A DNA stretch of 64,000 bases from Streptomyces sp. TG1A-8 (GCF_030499535.1 NZ_JASTLB010000001.1:5518001-5582000), one strand, 5' to 3'. Counted from the first letter of the stretch, positions 18,764 to 27,915 are shown. Numbers and translations: made by a program. Notes: a model not told the origin generated them from the letters alone.

Positions 18764-19927
18764 ATGACCCCGAACGACGCTCCCGCCCCCGGTCGCAGAC
18801 GCGCACTGGGCCGGGGCCCCGGAGCACCTCCGCCCGAACCGCGCGCACCCCGCACCGGGGAGCACCCGCCGTCCCCCGGGCCGCTGCCCTGCGAGCCACC
18901 CCCCTGCACGGGCGAGCCGCGGCGCGGGACCGCGGGCGCTCCCCGGCCCGTGGCGGAACCGGAGCCCGAGCCGGCCCGGGCGGGGACACCGGAGCGCGGG
19001 CCGCGGCCCGCCGGTGGGCCCGGGCCGGGTGCCGGCACCGCAGCCGGGCCGGGTGCCGGCGGTGCCCCCGGGCCGGCGGCCGGGCACGTGGCCGGGGCGG
19101 GCGGCGAGGCGTTCGGCGAAGGGGTCTTCAAGGTCCGGCTCGCCAACTTCGAGGGCCCCTTCGACCTGCTCCTCCAGCTGATCTCCAAGCACAAGCTGGA
19201 CGTCACCGAGGTGGCCCTGTCCAAGGTCACCGACGAGTTCATGGCGCACATCCGGGCCGCGGGGCCGGACTGGGACCTGGACCGGACGACCGAGTTCCTG
19301 GTCGTGGCCGCCACCCTGCTGGACCTGAAGGCGGCCCGGCTGCTGCCCGCCGCGCAGGTCGAGGACGAGGCCGACCTGGCCCTGCTGGAGGCCCGGGACC
19401 TGTTGTTCGCCCGCCTCCTGCAGTACCGCGCCTACAGGCGGGTCGCCGACATCTTCGCCGCGCGCCTGGACGACGAGGCCCGCCGCCGTCCCCGTACCGT
19501 GGGCCTGGAACCCGAGCACGCCGAGCTGCTGCCCGAGGTCGTCCTCGGCATCGGTCCCGAGGGCTTCGCCCGGCTCGCGGTCAGGGCGATGCGGCCCCGG
19601 GTGGAACCGCAGGTCCGCGTGGACCACATCCACGCCCCGCTGGTCAGCGTGCAGGAGCAGGCCGGGATCGTGGTCGCGCGGCTCAGGGAACTGGGCGAGG
19701 CCAGCTTCCGGGCCCTCGTCGCGGACACCGGCGACACCCTCACCGTGGTGGCCAGGTTCCTCGCCCTGCTGGAGCTGTACCGCGAGAGGGCCGTCGTCCT
19801 GGAGCAGGAGACCGCGCTCGGCGAGCTGCTCGTGCGCTGGGCCGGCGGTGACGGGGACCGGGCGCCGGCGGTCACCGACGAGTTCGACCGGCCCCCGCAC
19901 GGGCCCGAGGAGGAGGGGAAGCCGTGA
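18764..19927 (+). CDS. scpA: Segregation and condensation protein A
   Basis: A 387-residue kleisin subunit of the SMC-ScpAB condensin complex. A proline/glycine/alanine-rich N-terminal extension of about 120 residues, longer than in most bacteria, precedes the kleisin domain. That domain starts at VFKVRLANFEGPFDLLLQLI and contains KLDVTEVALSKVTDEFMAHI. A winged-helix-like C-terminus follows. ATG at 18764. Its TGA overlaps the scpB GTG, indicating coupled expression. Confidence 0.95.
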   Translation: MTPNDAPAPGRRRALGRGPGAPPPEPRAPRTGEHPPSPGPLPCEPPPCTGEPRRGTAGAPRPVAEPEPEPARAGTPERGPRPAGGPGPGAGTAAGPGAGGAPGPAAGHVAGAGGEAFGEGVFKVRLANFEGPFDLLLQLISKHKLDVTEVALSKVTDEFMAHIRAAGPDWDLDRTTEFLVVAATLLDLKAARLLPAAQVEDEADLALLEARDLLFARLLQYRAYRRVADIFAARLDDEARRRPRTVGLEPEHAELLPEVVLGIGPEGFARLAVRAMRPRVEPQVRVDHIHAPLVSVQEQAGIVVARLRELGEASFRALVADTGDTLTVVARFLALLELYRERAVVLEQETALGELLVRWAGGDGDRAPAVTDEFDRPPHGPEEEGKP

Positions 19928-20574
19928 ACGAGGAGACCGCCGGGGCCCCGGCCGGCCCGCCCGCCGTCGCCGGACCCGACCTCAAACCCGCCCTGGAGGC
20001 GGTCCTCATGGTCGTGGACGAACCCGTGACCGAGGAGCGCCTGGCCGGGGTCCTGGAGCGGCCGAGGCGGCAGGTCGCGGCCGCGCTGCGCGAGCTGGCC
20101 GACGAGTACACCGCGCAGGGCCGCGGCTTCGAGCTGCGGTTCGTCGCGGGCGGCTGGCGCTTCTACACCCGCGCCGAGTACGCCGCCGCCGTCGAGCGCC
20201 TCGTGCTGGACGGCCGGACGGCCCGCCTCACCCAGGCCGCGCTGGAGACCCTCGCGGTCGTCGCCTACCGCCAGCCGGTCAGCCGCAGCCGCGTCTCCGC
20301 CGTGCGCGGGGTCAACTGCGACGGCGTGATGCGCACCCTCCTCCAACGCGGTCTGGTCGAGGAGGCGGGCGCGGAACCCGAAACAGGTGCGATCCTGTAC
20401 AGGACGACGAACCACTTCCTGGAGCGGATGGGCCTGCGCGGCCTGGACGAGCTTCCGGAACTCGCGCCCTTCCTCCCGGAGGCGGAGGCGATCGAGGCCG
20501 AGACCCAGGAGGGGGTTCTGTCGCTCGACCCGGACGCGCCCGACGCGCCCGGCGGTCAGGACGCGGACGACTAA
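19924..20574 (+). CDS. scpB: Segregation and condensation protein B
   Basis: A 216-residue winged-helix protein that dimerises and binds ScpA in the condensin complex. The two wHTH units are visible: LKPALEAVLMVVDEPVTEERLA at the start of the first, and RLTQAALETLAVVAYRQPVSRSRV in the second, which is the most conserved ScpB signature. Start GTG overlaps the scpA stop (GTGA). The acidic C-terminal tail is typical for actinobacteria. The pseudouridine synthase gene begins 13 bases later. Confidence 0.95.
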   Translation: MNEETAGAPAGPPAVAGPDLKPALEAVLMVVDEPVTEERLAGVLERPRRQVAAALRELADEYTAQGRGFELRFVAGGWRFYTRAEYAAAVERLVLDGRTARLTQAALETLAVVAYRQPVSRSRVSAVRGVNCDGVMRTLLQRGLVEEAGAEPETGAILYRTTNHFLERMGLRGLDELPELAPFLPEAEAIEAETQEGVLSLDPDAPDAPGGQDADD

Positions 20575-20586
20575 GACGGAACTTTG

Positions 20587-21651
20587 ATGCGAAGCAGCGG
20601 CAGCGGCAAGAGCGGCGGCGGGCGCGGTAACTACCGCGGTGCCGGCAACGACAGGGACGACAAGCAGGGGCAGGGCCGTCCCCGCAGGCCCCGCCCCGAG
20701 GAGCGCCGCTACGACGTGGGCCCCGGCGCCACCAAGGACGGCCCCAAGGCCGGGCGCGGCGGCGCGGCCCGCGGCGGCGCCAAGGGCGGCCCCAGGCGGC
20801 CCCAGCAGGACGGCCGTACGGCCCCGGCGCGCTCCCGCGAGTACGAGACGCGGGTCGAGGAGCGCAACCGGGAGCGGTACGCCGGCAAGAAGGAGGTCAA
20901 GCTCCCGAAGACCTTCCCCGGCGCCGAGCAGGAGGGCGAGCGGCTGCAGAAGGTCCTCGCGCGCGCGGGCTACGGCTCCCGGCGCGCCTGCGAGGAGCTG
21001 ATCGACCAGGCCCGGGTCGAGGTCAACGGCGAGATCGTCACCGAGCAGGGCAAGCGGGTCGACCCGGAGAGGGACGAGGTCAAGGTCGACGGCCTGACGG
21101 TCGCCACGCAGTCGTACCAGTTCTTCTCGCTGAACAAGCCCGCCGGCGTGGTCTCCACGATGGAGGACCCGGAGGGCCGTCAGTGCCTCGGTGACTACGT
21201 CACCAACCGCGAGACGCGCCTGTTCCACGTGGGCCGGCTCGACACGGAGACCGAGGGCGTCATCCTGCTCACCAACCACGGCGAGCTGGCGCACCGCCTC
21301 ACCCACCCCAAGTACGGCGTGAAGAAGACCTACCTCGCGCACATCGTCGGCCCGATCCCGCGCGACCTCGGCAAGCGGCTGAAGGACGGCATCCAGCTGG
21401 AGGACGGCTACGCGCGCGCGGACCACTTCCGGGTGGTGGAGCAGACCGGCAAGAACTACCTGGTCGAGGTGACCCTGCACGAGGGCCGCAAGCACATCGT
21501 GCGGCGCATGCTGGCCGAGGCGGGCTTCCCGGTCGACAAGCTGGTGCGCACCGCGTTCGGTCCGATCACCCTGGGCGACCAGAAGTCGGGCTGGCTGCGC
21601 CGCCTGTCCAACACCGAGGTCGGGATGCTCATGCAGGAGGTCGACCTCTAG
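20587..21651 (+). CDS. rRNA large-subunit pseudouridine synthase, RluB/RsuA family
   Basis: A 354-residue enzyme. Residues 1-115 form a basic, glycine/arginine-rich tail likely to contact RNA. Next is an S4 domain (RLQKVLARAGYGSRRACEEL) and the RsuA/RluB catalytic domain, with the catalytic Asp in HVGRLDTETEGVILLTNHG and the C-terminal EGRKHIVRRMLAEAGFPV. Such enzymes isomerise uridine in 23S rRNA. ATG at 20587. The scpA-scpB-rluB order is widespread in Gram-positive bacteria. Confidence 0.93.
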   Translation: MRSSGSGKSGGGRGNYRGAGNDRDDKQGQGRPRRPRPEERRYDVGPGATKDGPKAGRGGAARGGAKGGPRRPQQDGRTAPARSREYETRVEERNRERYAGKKEVKLPKTFPGAEQEGERLQKVLARAGYGSRRACEELIDQARVEVNGEIVTEQGKRVDPERDEVKVDGLTVATQSYQFFSLNKPAGVVSTMEDPEGRQCLGDYVTNRETRLFHVGRLDTETEGVILLTNHGELAHRLTHPKYGVKKTYLAHIVGPIPRDLGKRLKDGIQLEDGYARADHFRVVEQTGKNYLVEVTLHEGRKHIVRRMLAEAGFPVDKLVRTAFGPITLGDQKSGWLRRLSNTEVGMLMQEVDL

Positions 21652-21668
21652 CGGGCGCCCGCACGTCC

Positions 21669-21706
21669 GCGACGGCCGGTCCCGGGTTCCCGGGGCCGGC
21701 CGTCGC
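21669..21706 (+). terminator. Terminator hairpin after the pseudouridine synthase gene
   Basis: A 17-bp stem with one T-G wobble, arms 21669-21685 and 21690-21706 and a 4-base loop, beginning 17 bases after the stop. Confidence 0.75.
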
Positions 21707-21751
21707 CGTGTGCCGGACGGGGCCGCCGGGGGTTGCGGACGGCACCCGATA

Positions 21752-21780
21752 CCATTTAAAGTCAATCTGACTATTAATGG
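21752..21780. promoter_or_regulatory. 29-bp palindrome, likely operator of the NrtR-like operon
   Basis: Left arm CCATTTAAAGTCA (21752-21764) and right arm TGACTATTAATGG (21768-21780) match at 11 of 13 positions around a 3-base centre. The site is strikingly AT-rich for this genome and ends 16 bases before the start codon. A position over the promoter is expected of an autoregulated repressor site. Confidence 0.7.
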
Positions 21781-21796
21781 GAGCGGTGATTCGGGG

Positions 21797-22525
21797 GTGC
21801 CGGACGTGGAGGGCTACGACAAGTACGCCTACGAACCGTTCGCCGTGACCGTCGACCTCGCCGTCCTCACCGTCCGCGACGCCGCCCTGCACGTCCTGCT
21901 GGTCGAGCGCGCGCAGGAGCCGTACGCCGGGCACTGGGCGCTGCCCGGCGGCTTCCTGCTGCCCCACGAGTCCGCGGAAACGGCCGCCCGGCGCGAACTG
22001 GCCGAGGAGACCGGCCTGGCCGGCGTCCGCCGCCTGCGCCTGGAGCAGTTGCGCACCTACAGCGAGCCGGACCGCGACCCCCGCATGCGGGTCGTGTCCG
22101 TCGCGTTCACCGCGCTGCTGCCCGCGCCCCCCGAACCGCGCGGCGGCGGCGACGCGGCCCGGGCGCGCTGGCAGCCGTACGACTCGGCGGGACCGCTCGC
22201 CTTCGACCACGACCGGATCCTGGCCGACGCCCGCGAGCGGATCGGCGCCCGGCTGGAGAACAGCCCCGCCGCCACCGCCTTCTGCCCGCCCGAGTTCACC
22301 CTCGGCGAGCTGCAGCAGGTCTACGAGACCGTGTGGGGCACGGCCCTGGACCGGCCCAACTTCCGCCGCAAGGTGCTCGCCGCGCCCGGCTTCGTCGAAC
22401 CCGTCCGCGGCGCCGCCCGGCTGACCGGCGGCCGGGGCAAGCCGGCCGCGCTCTACCGCGCGGGCACCGCCACCGCCCTGCACCCGCCCCTGCTCCGACC
22501 GTCCCGGGAAGGACGCCCCGCATGA
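21797..22525 (+). CDS. NrtR-like transcriptional regulator (NUDIX domain plus winged helix)
   Basis: A 242-residue protein. The N-terminal NUDIX domain has an intact Nudix box, GGFLLPHESAETAARREL followed by AEETGL. The C-terminal winged helix carries FTLGELQQVYETVWG and the ALDRPNFRRKVLA segment diagnostic of NrtR proteins. Family members repress NAD-related genes and sense ADP-ribose. The start is uncertain: GTG 21797 or 21806. The gene overlaps the next by ATGA, and that gene encodes an ADP-ribosylglycohydrolase, which releases ADP-ribose. The pairing suggests a local ADP-ribose circuit, by inference. An intact Nudix box means it could also be an enzyme. Confidence 0.85.
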   Translation: MPDVEGYDKYAYEPFAVTVDLAVLTVRDAALHVLLVERAQEPYAGHWALPGGFLLPHESAETAARRELAEETGLAGVRRLRLEQLRTYSEPDRDPRMRVVSVAFTALLPAPPEPRGGGDAARARWQPYDSAGPLAFDHDRILADARERIGARLENSPAATAFCPPEFTLGELQQVYETVWGTALDRPNFRRKVLAAPGFVEPVRGAARLTGGRGKPAALYRAGTATALHPPLLRPSREGRPA

Positions 22526-23550
22526 CCACGACCCGGGCGGGCGCGCGCGCCGCCACCGGCTCCCTGCTCGGCCTCGCCCTCGGCGACGCCCTCGGCTTCC
22601 CGACCGAGTTCGACGACGTGCCCTCGATCCTCGCCCGGTACGGACCCTGGCGCGAGAGGGAACTGCCCGGGCGCGCCCTCGTCTCCGACGACACGCAGAT
22701 GACCCTCGCCCTCGGACGGGCGCTCAGGACGGCCATGGAACCCGGCCCCGGCACCCTCGCGCCCGAGCGGCTGGAGCGGCCCCTGCGCGAGGAGTTCGTG
22801 AGCTGGTACCGGTCACCGGAGAACGACCGCGCCCCCGGACGCACCTGCCTGACCGCGTGCGCCCTCCTCCAGGACGAGGAGCGGCCCTGGCAGCAGGCCG
22901 GCCAGGTCGGCTCCAAGGGCTGCGGCGCCAACATGCGCGTGGCCCCGATCGGGCTCGCACCCGGCCTGAGCGACGAACAGCGCGCCGGCGCCGCCCAGTT
23001 GCAGTCCGCGCTCACCCACGCGCACCCCACCGCACTGGCCGCCTCCGACCTCACCGCGCGCGCCGTCCACCTGCTCGCCCGGGGCGCCGCCCCGGACGGC
23101 CTCGTCGCACAGCTGCGCTCCTACGCCCACGACCACCGCACCCACTACCACCACGACTGGCTCGGCGACCTGTGGACCCGTGCCCAGGACCCCGGTCCCG
23201 AGCACTACATCGCACGCGGCTGGGACGAGTGCCTGCGGATCCTGGACCGCCTCCAGGAGGCCCTGCGCACGGTCTCCCCGGAGACCGACCCGTGCCTGGC
23301 CACCGGCGAGGGCTGGATCGCCGAGGAAGCCTTCGCCACCGGCCTGCTGTGCTTCCTGCTCTTCCCCGACGCACCCGTCACCGCCCTGCGCCGGGCCGCC
23401 TGCTCGCGCGGCGACTCCGACTCGATCGCCTGCCTCACCGGCGCCTTCGCGGGCGCCCGGCTGGGTGCGGACGCCTGGCCGGCGAACTGGACCGACCGCA
23501 TCGAGCACCGCGCCGAGCTGCTGGAACTCGGCGCGCCCTGGGACGCCTGA
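22522..23550 (+). CDS. ADP-ribosylglycohydrolase family protein
   Basis: A 342-residue DraG-like enzyme that removes ADP-ribose from modified targets using two Mg ions. Metal-binding signatures are visible: GLALGDALGFPTEF and VSDDTQMTLALG near the N-terminus, and CSRGDSDSIACLTGAFAGA near the C-terminus. In the last, Ser replaces the usual Thr of the GDTDT motif. KGCGANMRVAPIGLA is also typical. Start ATG overlaps the stop of the NrtR-like gene, so the two are co-translated. Target proteins or nucleic acids are unknown. Confidence 0.9.
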   Translation: MTTTRAGARAATGSLLGLALGDALGFPTEFDDVPSILARYGPWRERELPGRALVSDDTQMTLALGRALRTAMEPGPGTLAPERLERPLREEFVSWYRSPENDRAPGRTCLTACALLQDEERPWQQAGQVGSKGCGANMRVAPIGLAPGLSDEQRAGAAQLQSALTHAHPTALAASDLTARAVHLLARGAAPDGLVAQLRSYAHDHRTHYHHDWLGDLWTRAQDPGPEHYIARGWDECLRILDRLQEALRTVSPETDPCLATGEGWIAEEAFATGLLCFLLFPDAPVTALRRAACSRGDSDSIACLTGAFAGARLGADAWPANWTDRIEHRAELLELGAPWDA

Positions 23551-23648
23551 GCGGACCGTCTCAGCGGGCGGGCGGGGCACGTCCCGGCCGCGCGGCCCGA
23601 CTAGGCTGTACGGGCCAGAGCCGAAGCACGTCAGCGAGGAGCAGCACC

Positions 23649-23750
23649 GTGGCGGTACGAGCGGTCCGGGGGGCCGTCCGGCTCGGACGGGACGAGGCCG
23701 GGCACCAGGACGAGCAGGTGGGCGCACCGCACGGGGACGCCGCCCGGTGA
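23649..23750 (+). pseudogene. aroH: Remnant of chorismate mutase gene aroH
   Basis: A 33-codon frame starting GTG at 23649 reads MAVRAVRGAVRLGRDEAG, the characteristic start of Streptomyces AroH-type chorismate mutase (normally about 120 residues). Similarity ends after about 24 residues, and the frame stops at 23750, overlapping the tyrA GTG as GTGA. The rest of the gene is absent, so a deletion of roughly 290 bases is inferred. In related Streptomyces an intact aroH sits in exactly this position before tyrA. The upstream sequence with TAGGCT near 23600 may still drive tyrA. Confidence 0.75.
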
Positions 23751-24832
23751 GGACCGCACTCGTCATCGGCACCGGCCTCATCGGCACCTCCGCCGCGCTC
23801 GCCCTGACCGGGCGGGGCGTCACCGTCCACCTCGCCGACCACGACCCCGGGCAGGCGCGCACGGCCGCCGCGCTCGGCGCCGGCACCCACGAGACGCCCG
23901 GGGAGCCGGTGGACCTGGCGATCGTCGCCGCCCCGCCCGCCCACGTGGCCGGCGTCCTCGCGGACGCCATGTCCCGCGGCCTGGCGCGCGGCTACGCCGA
24001 CGTGGCCAGCGTCAAGGGCGGCCCGCGCCGCGAGCTGGAGGCCCTCGGCCTCGACCTGTCCGCCTACATCGGCACCCACCCCATGTCCGGCCGCGAGAAG
24101 TCCGGTCCGCTCGCCGCCAGCGGCGACCTCTTCGAGGGCCGTCCCTGGGTGCTCACCCCCACCCGGGACACCGACACCGAGGTGCTGAACCTCGCTCTGG
24201 AGCTGGTCTCGCACTGCCGCGCCGTGCCGGTCGTCATGGACGCCGACGCCCACGACCGCGCCGTGGCCCTCGTCTCCCACATGCCCCACCTGGTCTCCAG
24301 CATGGTCGCCGCCCGCCTGGAGCACGCCGAGGAGGCGGCCGTGCGGCTGTGCGGGCAGGGCATCCGGGACGTCACCCGGATCGCCGCCTCCGACCCCCGG
24401 ATGTGGATCGACATCCTCTCCGCCAACCCCGGCCCGGTCGCCGACCTCCTCGCGGACCTCTCCGCCGACCTCGACGGGACCGTCCGCGCCCTGCGCGCCC
24501 TGCAGTCCCGCGACGAGGACGAGCGGCGCGAGGGCAGCACGGGCATCGAGGAGGTGCTGCGGCGCGGGAACGCCGGCCAGGTGCGGGTGCCCGGCAAGCA
24601 CGGGTCCGCGCCGCGGGCCTACGAGGTCGTGGCGGTGCTGATCAGCGACCAGCCGGGACAGCTGGCCCGGATCTTCGCCGACGCGGGACGGGCCGGGGTC
24701 AACGTCGAGGACGTGCGCATCGAGCACGCGACGGGGCAGCAGGCCGGCCTCGTGCAGCTGATGGTGGAGCCGAAGGCGGTGCCGGTGCTGAGCGCCGCGC
24801 TGACCGAGCGGGGCTGGTCCCTGCGGCAGTAG
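23747..24832 (+). CDS. tyrA: Prephenate dehydrogenase
   Basis: A 361-residue NAD(P)-dependent enzyme of tyrosine synthesis. The N-terminal Rossmann motif is TALVIGTGLIGTSAALALTG. Family blocks YADVASVKGGPR, the prephenate-binding GTHPMSGREKSGP and DAHDRAVALVSHMPHLVSS follow. A C-terminal ACT-like domain (VVAVLISDQPGQLARIFADA) probably gives feedback control by tyrosine. GTG at 23747 is used. The gene now lies directly behind the aroH remnant, and cmk follows after 114 bases. Confidence 0.94.
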   Translation: MRTALVIGTGLIGTSAALALTGRGVTVHLADHDPGQARTAAALGAGTHETPGEPVDLAIVAAPPAHVAGVLADAMSRGLARGYADVASVKGGPRRELEALGLDLSAYIGTHPMSGREKSGPLAASGDLFEGRPWVLTPTRDTDTEVLNLALELVSHCRAVPVVMDADAHDRAVALVSHMPHLVSSMVAARLEHAEEAAVRLCGQGIRDVTRIAASDPRMWIDILSANPGPVADLLADLSADLDGTVRALRALQSRDEDERREGSTGIEEVLRRGNAGQVRVPGKHGSAPRAYEVVAVLISDQPGQLARIFADAGRAGVNVEDVRIEHATGQQAGLVQLMVEPKAVPVLSAALTERGWSLRQ

Positions 24833-24946
24833 GCGGCCGGTGCCGCGGGCGGCCGTCCGTTCGGGTCACCCGCACACAGTAATCTGGTGCGGGGGCCCTC
24901 GCTCCTGCCCCCCGCTCACCGCACCGCACCAGGAAGGTGTCCCTCC

Positions 24947-25642
24947 GTGGAAAACGGCGCCGCCCCGACCGCCAAGCCCGTGATCGTCGCGATCGACGGC
25001 CCCTCCGGCACGGGCAAGTCGAGCACGTCGAAGGCCGTGGCCGCACAGCTCGGTCTGAGCTACCTGGACACCGGCGCCCAGTACCGGGCGATCACCTGGT
25101 GGATGGTGACCAACGGCATCGACCTGAGCGACCCGACCGCCGTCGCGGCCGTCGCCGGCAAGCCGGAGATCGTCTCCGGCACCGACCCGGCCGCCCCCAC
25201 CATCACGGTCGACGGCGTCGACGTGGCCGGCCCGATCCGCACCCAGGAGGTCACCTCCAGGGTCAGCGCCGTCAGCGCGGTGCCCGAGGTGCGCGCCCGC
25301 ATCACCGAACTGCAGCGCTCCCTGGCCGCCGGCGCCGAGCGGGGCATCGTGGTCGAGGGCCGGGACATCGGGACGACCGTGCTGCCGGACGCCGACCTGA
25401 AGATCTTCCTCACCGCCTCCGCGGAGGCCCGCGCGGCCCGCCGCAGCGGTGAGCTGCAGGGTGCCGACGTCGCCGCCACCCGCGAGGCGCTGATCAAGCG
25501 GGACGCGGCCGACTCCAGCCGCAGCGCCTCGCCGCTGGCCAAGGCCGACGACGCGGTCGAGGTGGACACCACCGCCCTCACCCTCGCCCAGGTCGTCGAG
25601 TGCGTCGTCACCCTGGTCGAGGGGAAGCGGGCCGCGCGGTGA
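24947..25642 (+). CDS. cmk: Cytidylate kinase
   Basis: A 231-residue kinase phosphorylating CMP and dCMP. P-loop IAIDGPSGTGKSSTSKAVA, then LDTGAQYRAITWWMV, the NMP-binding insert region around VTSRVSAVSAVPEVR, and VVEGRDIGTTVLPDADLKIF with the lid LIKRDAADSSRSASPL. GTG at 24947 follows AGGAAGGTG. The TGA overlaps the plsC GTG. The order cmk-plsC-der is typical of Streptomyces. Confidence 0.96.
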   Translation: MENGAAPTAKPVIVAIDGPSGTGKSSTSKAVAAQLGLSYLDTGAQYRAITWWMVTNGIDLSDPTAVAAVAGKPEIVSGTDPAAPTITVDGVDVAGPIRTQEVTSRVSAVSAVPEVRARITELQRSLAAGAERGIVVEGRDIGTTVLPDADLKIFLTASAEARAARRSGELQGADVAATREALIKRDAADSSRSASPLAKADDAVEVDTTALTLAQVVECVVTLVEGKRAAR

Positions 25643-26298
25643 GGGTCGCGTCCGAGCGGGGCGCCGAGGTCGGGCGGCGCATCGGCGTCGGCCTGATGTA
25701 CGGACTGTGGCGACCGCGGGTGCTGGGCGCCTGGAAGGTGCCCGCGACCGGCCCGGTCATCCTCGCCGTCAACCACGCGCACAACATCGACGGCCCGATG
25801 GTCATGGGCGTGGCGCCCCGGCCGACGCACTTCCTCATCAAGAAGGAGGCGTTCGTCGGCCCGCTGGACCCGTTCCTCACCGGGATCGGCCAGTTGAAGG
25901 TGGACCGCGCCCGCGCCGACCGCACGGCCATCACCCAGGCGCTCGGCGTCCTGGCGGACGGGGGAGTGCTGGGCATCTTCCCGGAGGGCACCCGGGGCGA
26001 GGGCGACTTCGCCTCGCTGCGCGCCGGGCTCGCCTACTTCGCGGTCCGCAGCGGGGCGCCGATCGTGCCCGTGGCCGTGCTGGGAAGCTCCGACCGCCCG
26101 GGACGGTTGATAAAGGCGCTGCCCCCGCTGCGCTCCCGCGTCGACGTCGTCTTCGGCGACCCGTTCGGGGCGGGCGACGGCAGCGGGCGGCGTACGCGCG
26201 GCGCGCTGGACGAGGCGACCGGGCGCATCCAGGAGCGGCTCACGGTCCACCTGGAAAACGCCAGGCGCCTGACCGGGCGCCGGGCGACACTTGAGTAG
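25639..26298 (+). CDS. plsC: 1-acyl-sn-glycerol-3-phosphate acyltransferase family protein
   Basis: A 219-residue PlsC-type acyltransferase of phospholipid synthesis. The catalytic H-x4-D motif appears as [15 protein letters not shown], the substrate motif as [13 protein letters not shown], and [12 protein letters not shown] is the third conserved block. There is no clear membrane-spanning segment beyond a hydrophobic N-terminal patch. Translation is coupled to cmk by a GTGA overlap. Acyl donor and acceptor specificity are not readable from the sequence. Confidence 0.92.
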   Translation: MRVASERGAEVGRRIGVGLMYGLWRPRVLGAWKVPATGPVILAVNHAHNIDGPMVMGVAPRPTHFLIKKEAFVGPLDPFLTGIGQLKVDRARADRTAITQALGVLADGGVLGIFPEGTRGEGDFASLRAGLAYFAVRSGAPIVPVAVLGSSDRPGRLIKALPPLRSRVDVVFGDPFGAGDGSGRRTRGALDEATGRIQERLTVHLENARRLTGRRATLE

Positions 26299-26359
26299 TG
26301 GAACGGCCCCGCCGGGGCCTTCCACCGATCACCACGATGAACGACGAGGTACGGACTTC

Positions 26360-27841
26360 ATGAACGACCAGATCCAGCCCGACGGCTCGGCCGAGCACGA
26401 GTACGAGCACGGGGCACTCGGCGATGCCGAGTACGCGGAGTTCATGGAGCTCGCCGCGGAAGAGGGCTTCGACCCGGCGGACGTCGAGGGCGCCATCGAG
26501 GCGGCCGGCCACGGTCCGCTGCCCGTGCTCGCCGTCGTCGGCCGCCCCAACGTCGGCAAGTCGACCCTGGTGAACCGGATCATCGGCCGCCGTGAGGCGG
26601 TCGTCGAGGACCGGCCGGGCGTCACCCGCGACCGCGTCACCTACGAGGCCGAGTGGGCGGGCCGCCGCTTCAAGGTGGTCGACACCGGCGGCTGGGAGCA
26701 GGACGTCCTCGGCATCGACGCCTCCGTGGCCGCCCAGGCCGAGTACGCGATCGAGGCGGCCGACGCGGTCGTCTTCGTCGTCGACGCCAAGGTCGGCGCG
26801 ACCGACACCGACGAGGCGGTCGTACGGCTGCTGCGCAAGGCCGGCAAGCCGGTCGTGCTGTGCGCCAACAAGGTCGACGGCCCGAGCGGCGAGGCCGACG
26901 CGGCCTACCTGTGGAACCTCGGCCTGGGCGAGCCGCACCCCGTCTCGGCGCTGCACGGCCGCGGCACCGGCGACATGCTGGACGCCGTCCTGGAGGCGCT
27001 GCCCGAGGCGCCCGAGCAGAGCTTCGGCACCGCTCCCGGCGGCCCCCGCCGCATCGCCCTGATCGGCCGCCCCAACGTCGGCAAGTCCTCGCTGCTGAAC
27101 AAGGTGGCCGGCGAGGAGCGCGTCGTCGTCAACGAACTGGCCGGCACCACCCGCGACCCGGTGGACGAGATCATCGAACTGGGCGGCAGGACCTGGAAGT
27201 TCGTGGACACCGCCGGCATCCGCAAGCGCGTCCACCTCCAGCAGGGCGCCGACTACTACGCCTCCCTGCGCACCGCCGCGGCCGTGGAGAAGGCCGAGGT
27301 GGCGGTCGTCCTGATCGACGCCGCCGACACCATCTCCGTACAGGACCAGCGGATCGTCACCATGGCCGTCGACGCGGGACGTGCCCTGGTCATCGCCTAC
27401 AACAAGTGGGACACCCTGGACGAGGAGCGCCGCTACTACCTGGAGCGGGAGATCGAGACCGAGCTGGGCCAGGTCGCCTGGGCACCCCGCGTCAACGTCT
27501 CGGCGCGCACCGGCCGGCACATGGAGAAGCTGGTCCCGGCGATCGAGACCGCGCTCGCGGGCTGGGAGACCCGGGTTCCGACGGGCCGGCTGAACGCCTT
27601 CCTCGGCGAGCTGGTCGCGGCCCACCCGCACCCGGTCCGGGGCGGCAAGCAGCCGCGCATCCTGTTCGGCACCCAGGCCGGCACCAGGCCCCCGCGGTTC
27701 GTGCTGTTCGCCTCCGGCTTCATCGAGGCGGGCTACCGGCGCTTCATCGAGCGCCGCCTGCGCGAGGAGTTCGGCTTCGAGGGCACGCCGATCCACATCT
27801 CGGTGCGGGTGCGCGAGAAGCGCGGCGCGAAGAAGAAGTAG
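26360..27841 (+). CDS. der: Ribosome biogenesis GTPase Der
   Basis: A 493-residue double GTPase needed for 50S assembly. After an acidic N-terminal extension of about 55 residues come two G domains. Each has a G1 motif ([16 protein letters not shown] and [16 protein letters not shown]), the DTGG or DTAG switch and an NK-D motif (ANKVDG and YNKWDT). The KH-like C-terminus ends in a basic tail, [14 protein letters not shown] at 26360. A strong hairpin follows. Confidence 0.97.
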   Translation: MNDQIQPDGSAEHEYEHGALGDAEYAEFMELAAEEGFDPADVEGAIEAAGHGPLPVLAVVGRPNVGKSTLVNRIIGRREAVVEDRPGVTRDRVTYEAEWAGRRFKVVDTGGWEQDVLGIDASVAAQAEYAIEAADAVVFVVDAKVGATDTDEAVVRLLRKAGKPVVLCANKVDGPSGEADAAYLWNLGLGEPHPVSALHGRGTGDMLDAVLEALPEAPEQSFGTAPGGPRRIALIGRPNVGKSSLLNKVAGEERVVVNELAGTTRDPVDEIIELGGRTWKFVDTAGIRKRVHLQQGADYYASLRTAAAVEKAEVAVVLIDAADTISVQDQRIVTMAVDAGRALVIAYNKWDTLDEERRYYLEREIETELGQVAWAPRVNVSARTGRHMEKLVPAIETALAGWETRVPTGRLNAFLGELVAAHPHPVRGGKQPRILFGTQAGTRPPRFVLFASGFIEAGYRRFIERRLREEFGFEGTPIHISVRVREKRGAKKK

Positions 27842-27848
27842 AAGGGGC

Positions 27849-27910
27849 GGCGCGCACACGGAGAAGGGGCGGCCCCGGTGAGGGGGCCGCCCCTTCTCCG
27901 TGTGCGCGCC
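27849..27910. terminator. Perfect 28-bp inverted repeat, bidirectional terminator
   Basis: Arms 27849-27876 and 27883-27910 are exact reverse complements around a 6-base loop. It sits between the end of der and the end of the convergent hypothetical gene, so it can stop transcription from both sides. Confidence 0.9.
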
Positions 27911-27915
27911 GTCCG

